Of a stretch of DNA of 64,000 bases, positions 41,701 to 53,700 are shown in pieces; the first letter of the stretch is position 1, and every line of letters starts with the position of its first letter. The notes below the pieces were generated by a model, which searched no databases, had not been told where the DNA came from, and worked only from the letters and a program-made list of their open reading frames with translations. Origin of the DNA: Ladona fulva (Eukaryota > Arthropoda > Insecta > Odonata > Libellulidae); contig KZ308307.1 in NCBI GenBank assembly GCA_000376725.2, forward strand, positions 2,313,226 through 2,377,225, read 5' to 3'. The position numbers and the translations under genes are program-made.

Positions 41701-44700
41701 GTATGACATGCCATTTAATACGTTTTCATAACTACGAACGTTTTAATATTTATTTATCGGTAATTATAGAAATGGAACAAACGAAAAAATTGGTAGCTCC
41801 ATAGTGTATGCTCTCCCTACCACACGGGGAAAAGAGTTTGAGAAAGGTTTCTGAGTAGGTGTATTAAGGAATGCTAGCAAACTATGTCTTAACATATTGT
41901 AAAGCATTAAATGAATTTCAATAACGGAACAATCTGAATCAGTTGACAACAATCTGACCTTGTTCCATGGAGTAAATAACAAAGATATCTGAATGTCGTC
42001 CCTTATGCTTATAAAATGCAGTGAGAGCTTTTGTAGTTTAGGAGTTTGAGTCGCTAAACATCACTTTAAGGATTGAATACTCGTTCTGAACTTTGTGCAA
42101 GCAAGAAGAAGTTGCTTGAGCAAGAAGAAGTTGCTTGAGCAAGAAGAAGTTGCTTTGAGTTGCTCAAATAAGTTGAAATGGATTTTCCATCAATTGAACC
42201 ATATTCAGTAATTGCCCTCTTTATTGTGGGTTTTGTATTTATACATGTAACTCACTCATGTTCCCACAAAACCGATGTTGTTTGTTAGTTTAGCAACTTT
42301 ACCCCAATATCCTGATATTGTCGATTACCTTTTGCTTGTTTGCTCTGCTAATCTGTAACTCTATAGTTTAGTTTCACTTAATCGCTGAAACGTTAAAGAT
42401 CAGCTAGTCCCTGATATAGGCTTAATAAGATTTAGCCAGCTAAGAATAAATAGAGGATGACAAATTTGTGATTGCATAGAAATAGTTCCCGTTATAGGAC
42501 ATAATTTACGTCTCTGCAGTTAATTCGTATTAAATCGCTGGGTGAGACGATTTTATTGAATAATTAATTACTCTTAATGCAATGCATTCTACGTTTAGAA
42601 AACTCATCTGAAGTGCATATCTGTAATATCCATCAGAATACCTCAGCATATGTAGGTAAAAATGACCTTTTGTATTTTTGTTTGCTCTTCGGAAAATAAG
42701 TAGAAATAGTTGATGGCGGATTGTGACATTTTAAACATATTTTAACGCTAATATTGAGCTTTTTCAGTATTTGGGGTAATGATATTTTCTAAAAATATCT
42801 TCACAACACACATGGTGTCTGGTGAAAAAATTGGTAAAGCCCTTACATTTTCTGTAATTACCAACTCATTAATATTAGACTTAGCAAGTAAGGCGTCCTA
42901 GAAGGTAATGTTGAGTGAATGATTAAACTCCATTTCATAGACATCCCAGCCTACGATGTAATATAGAAAACATGGTGCTGCAATTCACTTTAAATATCTG
43001 GCACTAGGTGTTAACGTTATTTCACTCATTTTAAATGCATGAACTGTTTTTAGCACCAATTTCTTATTGAATCGTGAAAGATTAGCATCTTAGTTATGTT
43101 TATCACAGCCTCCTCGTGCCATATTTATCATTCATGCCCACTCCAGGACTATATATTTATATCTTTTTCCAAACATCTTGTATGTATGTGTGAATGTTTT
43201 GTCCTTTTCCGTCCTCATCAACGTCTTACCGTTCACGGTCTCTTTTGCCATCATTTTTTCGGGCTCTGTCTTTTTTGTTGGTATCTCATCCTTTTCGTCG
43301 TCACTTGGGTTTTGAAGTTTTGCCCTTTTGAGGATATGCATCATTGTTGGTCACCCATAGTGTTGGCTGTCCCCGAACCTTCTCCTGGTCGTCTGTGGCA
43401 TACCCCCTTCTGGGGCGAACTCTCTTCAGACCGTGGACCCCCATGTTCCCAACAATGCCCAAGACCAAACACCCCCGACAACCCCACTCCTGCAGGGCTG
43501 GCGAAAACCCAAGACACGAACGGTGATGCCGGGAAAGTCGGCGCTGACGAAGCAGCAGCAGCAGCAACAACAACCTCCACCACCACCACCACCACAGCAG
43601 ACGACGACGGCCACCAGTCAGCCTACACCCACTCCCCCTCCGCCTCCCCCGGTCCCGGCCCCGCCCCCATCCACAGCCGCCGCCGCAACCTCAACCACCA
43701 CCACCGCCCCTTCCACGACTTCCCCCTCCACCGGCGAAGGGTGCTCGGCAGGCGATAAGACTCCCTCCCCCCATAATGACACGCCTCAAACTGCCAAAGC
43801 GAAGAAGGTGCCTCCATCTCTTCCTCTATATCTATCTCTATTGTGCATCCTGCATGGTTTTAAAAATAATATGGATCCTCTTTGAATCCCTTCTTCCCAC
43901 ATATTGAACCACTTCTGCATTCTTAACCACCGTACCTCATTGCATAAAAACCTTGTATTGGTATCTCTTTAACTTTCCCCAAGAGTTGATTGATGTTTTG
44001 TTTACTTTTCTTTTGTTACTTTTTTGATGGCGGGTATCTAAGAGGCCCGAATTGCTGCGTGGGACTGCTGTGTGCCATGAATTCCTACCATCTAATTCTT
44101 TAATATACCGAATATTGTTTGTGGATTACTTCCATGAGACTGAACTGAAATCAGATCACCTTCATTATGCAAATACTTCGCTTTACCCTTCTTTGTTTGA
44201 TTTCATTGTATTATTCATTCCACTCTTACCTCCTTTAGTGAAAGAATATCTGCCTGATAGCCTGTTAGCCTTAGGTAGTGATTACACTGAAAATAATTTA
44301 GTGTTTAAATGAGATGATTATGTGCACTGCAGAGGACTTGAGCGTTGCATTTCATGCTGCTGATGCTTTCTCTCAGTTGCGTGTGATGAAGTTTTTGTTA
44401 GTGTGCTTGAACTTAATGAGACTGTAGATCACAGTAGAAGATTGGCAAGAATTATTTCTGCCTGTAATGAATTGCTCACTGAAGGCGAATGAATTGCTTT
44501 ACATTTAGATCCATTGCTTGTAGAATAGTTTCAAAGTAATTGATTTACTTACAGGCTTAATTGAAATGAAGTTAGTTGATGCCATTCTTGAGAGATACCA
44601 TTTGATAATTACCATGGCTGAAGTGAGAGCGACATACTTATTTAGTAATGTCATGATATCAAATGATATATTGCAATAATATGCCTAGAAATTTTTATAT

Positions 44701-47700
44701 TTGAGCTGCCAAACTGCTTTCGAGTTTAAAGAGTATCAATTGCACTTTATTTGCCATCATTAGTTGGAAACAATAATATTATGCTTTTTAATTTCATTGC
44801 TTATACATGCACCTAATATATGATTATCTTGTCTATTTTTTCAATAGATCCTTCATTTTTTCCAGGAGAAAGAAGGTGGTAAGAAAAAAGGGAGGAACAA
44901 GGAAGGTGAGCATAATTTCTTATTGAGTTATTTCTAACATACCAACTACTTTTTTACATTTTGATTGATATTAATTGTATATCACACTAAGAAAATATGG
45001 TTTCAACAATAGAATAATTATACCATTATGTTTACTCTTAAAAGATAGTGATAAATAATTAAAGTAAGGTTCTAATGGTTAGTTGTTATAGATATTTAAT
45101 ATAAAGCTGGTTTTTGGTTTTGGAGAAAACTTAAGTGAATTTCTAACAAACACAAGTGAACAACTTTAATTATTTATTTGTATTTCTTTGAGTTTAAAGA
45201 GAAAATCACTATCATCTTATTTCTCATGTAACACTGGGGAATTGGTCCATAAAACTCAGCTGGGAACTTATATCTCCTAAAGATTCACCTGTTCTATTCA
45301 CATTCTAAAGATTGGTTTTGTGTTATAATTCATATTGTAGATTAGCAATTACTGTATTCCAGTATAATCTAAAATTATCTTGGCTGATAGGTTTAAAGAA
45401 ATAATTGTATAGGATTCACATATTATTATTATTATTTCATCTATAACAAATAACAATCAGTTTTAAATCAAATCTCACGGTTTTGGAGAATAGAAAAGTG
45501 CCATAAACTTTATTACAGAGATTATGAATTGTACCATTAGATGAATACCTTTTGCATCTTACTATTATGCCTCATCGCATAATGACTCCATTTGATGTTT
45601 TCTTGCTCACTTTTAAATTTTTCTGCAAGAAGAATCAATGCGTAATTCTTTATTACCATTACGTATGTTTCAGTTAATTTATGACAACATTTTCTGTCTC
45701 TTGAATTTAATTGATTTAATTTCAAGTCATTTCATTGACCAAGTAGAAAATTGTTATTTGTTCTCAGATTTCAGGATGAAATCCTGTTGAAAAATAAGCT
45801 TTAACTTAATTTCTAATCTTAGAGTACTATTTGCAATGTAATCCATACAGATATAGAAAATAAAAGTCTTAGAGTATGATACATTCCTATTTTCCTGAAA
45901 CTTAAATAACTTGAGAGACATTCTGCTGAATTTGAAGTGCCTCAGAAAATATGCCCCTAATTTACAGTTGACATGTTGACCTTCAAAATTGGAGATGTCA
46001 GTTCTACCATATCATAATTCAAGGAAACTTCAAATCCCTCTTGCATTATTACTTAAGATTTATGTTTAAAAAGGAGGTGGATATGTTGATTTTCTCTTAA
46101 TCATTGATTTTATGTTCATTGTATTTTTGATAAATGTTTACAATTATCATTATTTAAATATAATTTACTAAATGAAGCAATCGTTGACAGTCATGTATAT
46201 GGTTTATATGAGGTTTTTGGTTGGAAAAGGTTAAATACTTTAACCTGCTATGTTTCATATTTAAGAGCATATTAGTGGTCAATACAGTAATCTGCCATAT
46301 GTTATGAATTAAAGTTAAATTATTAGATGACTTTCTATCAGGGCTCATTAAAACTTTAAATCTTCTATTCTAACTTGTATATGGTGTTGCTATTTATTCT
46401 CTAGGTTTAAATCACTGTTATAAAATAAATCATTAGAGTTTCACCAAAGCTTATACTTAGAGCATTAGCTGAATAAGCTTATCAATGTGATTTGTTTATT
46501 TTCACTCCCTGTCATTGCACTATTTAGTATTCTCAATGCAACACCTAAAGACATTTTGGTGACTTTATTGATCATTGCACTTCAAGTTAATTTAAAATGC
46601 CAGATATTTTCAACAATCAATGAGCAGTTACATAGTGCAATAAGCATTAAAATTATCCTGTTAACTATTTCGGCTTTAAATTTATGAATCTTGTTGAATA
46701 ATTTTCCTTAAATCCCTATTGAAAATTTTTGTTATTCGGTGGATTAAGCTTCCTTCATTTAACTGCTCATGTTTATTGTATTAGAATTAAAGTTCGAGGA
46801 CTTGTAAAATAAATCTGTCCTCATGATTTTTAAATATTTCGAGAATATGAAATGCTTTCATGCGTTAGATGCTATATGTAATGCTCTTTGTAAAGCCTTC
46901 ATAAATTGGGGTATACAGAATTTTGTTTGTTCTATCGGTAATTGATAGGAATCTAGTATCACTGTTTTACAATTGACTCTGTCTCTCTTCTCACATTTCT
47001 CATTTGCTCGCCGTGTCCCTCCTGTTCTCATCCCATTCATTGGTGAGTGACCTGTGGTTTCCTGGCTCTGCATTCCTGAGCTTATGCATTTGACCTCAAC
47101 CTCTGTGCTTTGTTTTTTTTTTAGCTTGCACATTGCTGTCTGTGAAATATTTTGCATAGCTTTGTAATTGTACATGTGTTCTTCTCCTTAGGCTGTATTT
47201 TCCTTTCCTTGGAATAGCAGAATTACTTCTATAATGTAGTAGAATACTCTTCTTAATATAGCAGAATTATTTCTATAATGCTACTTATGTAAATCTCTAA
47301 AATTCTAATAGTATGCTCATACTTTACTTTCAGTTAAGAATGATGAAAGTCGTAAATACTAAGAATATTTTAATATTTAATGATAATATATTTGACATAT
47401 TAAATCCATAATTATTCATCATCTTCTTAAATAAGTTCCTAAATACTAAATAAAAGCTTCAGCTGAGTTATTTTTCTCTGCTTAATGTTATCAAAATTAT
47501 ATGCATCAAGTAACAGTTGAGTGAGACATATTTTTTACTTCTATTTGTGTATTCTTGTGAATGTTTAACCTTTGATCATAGTGATTATGATTTTATGCTT
47601 TTATAATATTTATCAGTTAATGTTAATTTTAGCCTTTCAAATTAAAGTAGCCTCATGCATGGTTATCTGTGTATGGAAATGTTATTTGTTATTATTTAAG

Positions 47701-50700
47701 AGCTATATGGATGCTAGTATTAATGGTAAAATTTCTCTTTTGAGAGTTCTAAAATTTAATTAAATGAGTTAAGTCAAAAAATTCTTTTCTGCTTCAATCA
47801 CTATGAATAGAATTTGTGGAGTAAATCAAGAAGATTGATCTGTATCTTAAATGATGAATCATTGTTTCTCATTAAGAATAAAAAAATTTGCTCATACATC
47901 CTTTAAGTTGATGTAACCCATGTAACTCCAATTTTTATAACTCGTATGTTCATTTCTCATAATTTGTTAACAATTTAGCCTCTTTCTAAGCCACTTATTT
48001 TTTCTTTCCTGCACTTGTGACTCCCTTCTCCACCAAAGTGATGATTCATGAACCGGCAGTTCTCATTGAGGGTGTACTGTTTCGTGCCCGATATCTCGGC
48101 TCAACTCAGCTGGTCTGTGAAGGACAGCCCACAAAGACAACAAGAATGATGCAAGCAGAGGAGGCTGTGTCACGCATCAAGGTGAGACATAGGGGGACTG
48201 CAAGGAAGTTTCTGTGTTTTTGGGTGATGCTTGACCCTGTAAAGGTGGTGTCTGGCATTTTTTACTCTCTCACCTATTCACTGTGTGTCATATGTATGTT
48301 TCTATTGCCTCTCTGTCTGTCTCTTGACTCTTCCTATCTGCCCGTCCCTGGGAGTGTCGTTTGCTGTTTTGGTTGGCATCGTTTTCTTTCCTATCCTTCT
48401 CCTGTTATAGGTGTTGTCGCACTCTCTCCATGCGTCCAATCATTTTTGGGTCTTCTTGTGCCACTTTTTTCAGTTCAAGCTATTTTTGCTGCAGCTTAAA
48501 AAGTATTGCCGGAAGTGCTCCCGGTCAATTTATTGTTTGGCGCTTTATATTATTTTTGAATGAACGTTGTCATACTCTTCGGTAGTTGCCACTGTTTCTT
48601 CATTTTTTTCTCTCAGTTTTTATTTTATTTTTCAATTATCATTTACGCTCTGAATGTGCAGTTAGACTTTCATGTGAAGAATTCAGTTTGGAAAGCTTAG
48701 CTGTTGCACCTATGACAAAAAAGTATCTGTGAATCAATTAAAAAAGTTATGCTTCATACAAAATTTTGCACCTCAGCAAAAAAAAAAGAAAATGGTTAGC
48801 AATGTTAGTAGTTTCCAGTCATCAACAAAAATTCTCAAGTGAAGCATTGCTATTGATTTTGCCTGTTAATCAGTTTTCCTCTTTTAACTTTTTTGACAGC
48901 AAAGGAAACTGTAATCAAAAAAGAGAACAGCGCAACATAAATGCTTTGTTGACATGACAGAGTTAAACTTTGGCAAACAAATTTGCAGGCCAACCAAAAC
49001 TGCAGCCACAGCTCCCAGGGTTATGGTGTCGGTGATGAGGAGGGGGGTGATATTAGTGGGGATGAGGATGATGATGATGATGATGAGGATGATGATGAGG
49101 AAGGTGGTTGCGGGGATGAAGTAGTTGGGGAGTTAGGGGAAGATGGTTGTGGAAATGGTGGGGTTTTAGGAGAAAGGGACGCTGGGGGAATGGTGGCAGT
49201 GGTTGATGGGAAGCCAACCGGGGCCATGCCACAGCTGCAAGCAATCAAGGCGGCTCCCCAAGGGGGTGTAACTCTTCAAGGTGTTGGGGCCACAGGCAGT
49301 GTGTTCAGGCTGCAGTTTCTAGGGTCAGTTGAAGTGGAGGAGGAGTCTACGGGCAAGAAGAAACGGAAGAGGTTGAAGAAAAACATGGTCGAAGAAGCTG
49401 TGACCAAGATTAAGGTGTGTTTGTGATTATTTGAATGTTGGCTGGCTGTAGGGAGGGAAGGGTTTGGTGTGAATTATTAGAATAATTTCTTCTCCCTTTC
49501 TCCGGGTGACATGCAAGACTCATCGGATTTGAGCACATTAGCTAATGGTACTGGTGAATCCTGGATGGTTTTCATGAAATAAGGCCTATTTATTTTGATG
49601 ATTGGAACTTGGCAAGTGGATGAACTTACTATTTAAGGACTTAAGTTTTGCCAGGGGCATAAAATACAGTGGTCTTGTTCCAAATGAACCTCTTTTCCTT
49701 TGGGTTCTCTTTTAATAAAAATCACTTTTTCTTTCTTTTTCAGTTTGATGTATTCTTAAGAGAACTATTCATCATTGTAAGAATCATTATGATTTCATAT
49801 TTTCATAGTAGATTTACTCTTTATTAACTTAGATGTTTTTCTTTTAACATTCTGAAAGCAGAAAAGATTTGGAAGTGAACATACATTTTTATACCTGGCA
49901 CACAATTTAAGAGAAATATTTTATTCCAAATCATTTTCAAATGCTCTGAAGTAGCAGGTTTGTTTTATTTACTAAGAGAAACATGGAAAAATATTCAAAG
50001 AGGAGCCGATGTTTAGGAAGGAAGTACAAAGTATTTCCTTGGCATAATTACTCTAGTATTCAGTAATGTTATTGATACAATTAAGTAAACCATTAATCTT
50101 GATTTTTTTCTTTTTGCAGTTTTGCCAATTCAACTATTAGCCCTCTTACTGCTGACAGAATGTTTTCTGTTTATTCTAAAAATGTTAAGCTCTTCTACAT
50201 GAAAGTTCAATTTCAAAATTTTAGAGGTTTTTACTTAAGCTCCATGAGGAAGATCTTTTTCGATATTGGTATTGTTATATTATTAGGATGGTTTATAGGG
50301 TTTTATAGATGGCAGTTCCAAATCAAAGTCAAAAATTACACGTAACTCAATTCGTTGAGTGGTATGAATACCACTGATAACTGATGTATGAGATTCGTAA
50401 AAAATCTTATTCAGTTTTGGCTATTTGCTAACTAGAAAAATGTGGTAAATAAAATGGCCTTCTGCAGTTTTCATGAAAGCTAACCATGTCAATAGATCAG
50501 CCTATTTGCAGTAAGAGGGATAAAACTGGCTGTGAGATCTCTTTTCCATTATGCTCTGAAAAAATTCCTCTTATTACAGGAAAGAAATTATAAATGACCT
50601 TAAATGTGGACCAATAGTCCAGTTCCAATGAAAATTTGTTCTTTTTGTTAAATTTTCTAAATAACTTGTTAAATTGCAATGCTGATATTTACATCAATAC

Positions 50701-53700
50701 CTAGTTACTGTTTTTATGTTGATGATTTATTTCATTAATCCTCTTATTTAATTTGGTTATTTTATTAAATTAATATGTTGCTGATTTCATATGCTAACAA
50801 AAGCATCATCTTAAGCTGCTCAAGCTCAAATAAGATGTGAAACTATATTGTTAGTTGCCTATAGTATATTCTCATTATTTAAAATTTAAATTCCAACTAC
50901 TCAATGTGATTAAAATAGTTGGTGGTAGTAATCTTAAATATTAGGTAATGGTTGCCCCCCTCTGTCATCTTTCACTCATGAACATACATATAATATGTAT
51001 TACTGTTAAGTTAATAAAGTGAAAACTTTTTTTTATGTAGTAACAATGTGCTGAGCATAGAGATATGTAATGAACTATTTATGCTCATAAAAGTTGCAAG
51101 CCTAAAATTTATAATACTCTCTGGAAATGACTTCTTTAATTGAAGCTGCTTATAATTGAAATAGATGAATGCAAATACGGCCAAAACTAGGAAATAGGGT
51201 GAGAAAACTCAAAATATCACCTATGTAAAATTTGGTCTGTAGATTTTTGCAGAATTGTTAATGTTTCAGCGTTGTATTCAGTATGCAATGTATCCTGATT
51301 GTAAATTTTGAATATCAGCAAAATGAATGGCAATAGAAGTTGTCAGAATACCTAGTTAAAGTATCATATATAATTTAGTTATGCTAAAAAATGTGCCCCA
51401 CAATCTTTCCATACTCTTCATGTTACTGTAATTTCATGGTATTTCTTGCAGTGTTTTTCTCTGAATCAATTTATTAATGAAATGTTGCTGAAACCTTAGA
51501 AGAAAGATTTTACTTGCTAGATTCATAACAGAAGAAAATTTGCTATCTTTATTGCATACATATGTGTGCTGTAACTATTAAATAACTGATTGATATTAAG
51601 TCATTAATATAATTCAGTTGGTGATATTTGCTAACAAGATTGATTACACAAAACTTTTTCTTGATTAATATAAGGTATTCCTCATGTATCCCTTTCTTTT
51701 TTATTTTATTTTTTAGATTTTCACCTTATTTTTTTCAAATTTCTTATCTTTTATAAAAATATGAAATATCTAATTTGTATTACAAAATCCACCCCCCACA
51801 TAAAAAGTAAGCAGCAAATCTTTGGTTTCTCTTGTTATTCATGAAGTTAATGTCCATTAAATATGAACTCAGTATATGAATAGCAGTTGTGCCCTATGCT
51901 ACATAATTATTCCCATGCATAGTGATGGAGATTTTGGTTTCATTATTTTTACAATGGCTGATAAATAAGTTTTATATTCTAATTTAATGTTTGTTTTAGA
52001 CTTATGTTCATGATTATTCTGTTATTAATGTGATTTGATCTATATGGCAAATGATTGAAAAATTTGGAGCTTAAATATTTTCTTGCAATTTTTACGTACT
52101 TTATTTTCTCTTTCAAGTTCTTTATTTTCTCTCACTGTAACATTTCTTTTGTTCTCATGAAATATAAATAATAACTTGTTATTTTGGCATTGATCTATCA
52201 AACAAACAGAAACTATGAGAATTTTCTTTGGTGAATAATGCTCCTCCAGGATTCCTATTAATAATTTTAATTATTATTATCTCATGAAGTTGTTTTAGTG
52301 ATAATTTAGTTAAAAGTTTCATTATTGATTATTTAATGGTTAGTCAATAATTGATCAGCCAGTCTACGTTATTATCCATAAGAGAGCAAAAAATTCCATT
52401 GAGCAATTTCATGCATTCCAAAGATGTCATCAATTAGAAAAGGTGAATTTGCTATTAAACATCAAAGGGAAATTGAGGAGGTTTTAAAACATTACGTTAT
52501 TCAACAGAATCAATTTTTTCAACATCCTCATTAAAATTGCAAATATTTTCCATTTTTCAATGCCCGCTCATATTATTTAATTCTTAGCTGTAAGGGTTTT
52601 TCATTTTAAGAATATTTTTATGCATTAATTTTTGTTTATTATTTTTCCTCTAAAGGTATTTTCTTTTGTTTTTGATGGTGCATATTGTAACTCTCCATAG
52701 TGAAGGTGCACTATCATAACTATTTCTGTAATTTGACTTGGAAAGCTTAGAATGATGGCTATTTTCATGAACATATTGAAAGTTAAATATAATAACATCC
52801 CTCAAATGGGATGCATGTAAGTTACTTAGATTTTAATAGAAATTCTCTTTCTATAGGTTTCCAAATCACTAATTGATTGACAAAAATAATTCTGCTTAGC
52901 ATAACAATATGCAACTCACATTCTCTACAATTTGCTGAGCTAATTATGATTTTGTCACATATGGATAAATCCAGATGGACTATAAATATTTGTGATGTAC
53001 ATCTTTACTGCTATGTAGATTTCTAAGTTTACAATGCCACAGTTTAGTATAAAGAATATTATTAAAAGTTTCTTTTTAATATTTGACTTGCGTCAAATTT
53101 ATATGAATTATCTCCGGTTGGTGATTTTACTTGAAGAGGTACTTTCATTGTTAGTTTTGCAGTAATTGTTTCTATTTTTACATGGGGCATCCAGTTGTTT
53201 TTCAATGAGCATGTGAAAACACCCTTCAATGTGGCTTTAAAATTGTTGTATTCTCGAATCCATCAAATTCAGAATATTGTTAATGAATCCTATGTTATCT
53301 TTCTTCTTTCTGCTGCAATGGTTCATCTAGGCCTTGGTAAGTTTCAAAATGTCTACTGCTGTCATCTCCTCAGCATGAGCATGAAGTCAGCACTTAAAAT
53401 GTGGAAAAATGCACTTCTTCTGTGTGACTTCACATACTTAGTAGCATGCACCCTCAATAGTTGTGTCTGATGTTTCTTTAGTCTAAGTGTTTCTCTGTTA
53501 AATTGATATATATTCAAATTCAAAAGATGTGATGACTGTTTGCTTCTTTATCTTTTCTGCTTCACTTGTATGTATCATAACTAGTGTTGGTGTTATCCTG
53601 AGTAGGTAGTTGTGAATATTTTCCTCTATTAATCCTTATCTTTCTACATTTAGGCACCCGATGGTGAGAGTCAACCCAGTACTGAAGTGGACTTATTCAT

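Larger units (their letters stand above)
26709..43495 (+). other. X11L: Intron of 16.8 kb
   Basis: Separates the N-terminal exon from the Gln/Pro-rich exon; both ends are phase 0. It holds two SINEs, the Tigger-like MITE, two pairs of diverged repeats, the minisatellite and a CpG-rich patch at 40800-41330. No further coding exon was recognised. Confidence 0.65.

Noticed and set aside
43361..43495. Upstream extension of the Gln/Pro-rich exon using acceptors before 43361 or 43430
   Set aside because: In frame and possible, but the CTCCTGCAG acceptor at 43495 gives the better join GFFDEK-GWRKPKTR; the extra residues show no family resemblance.
43096..43758. 220-codon open frame on the + strand through the Gln/Pro-rich exon
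   Set aside because: Its first part is intronic, and its second part is a shifted reading of the CAG/ACC repeats. The other frame joins in phase to exons on both sides.
46858..47175. 105-codon minus-strand frame inside an intron
   Set aside because: No recognisable domain; AT-rich intronic sequence with a chance open frame.
49021..49248. Minus-strand Ser/Pro- and His-rich frames opposite the acidic tract
   Set aside because: They are the antisense of GAT/GAG repeats; the sense frame has splice sites and PTB similarity.
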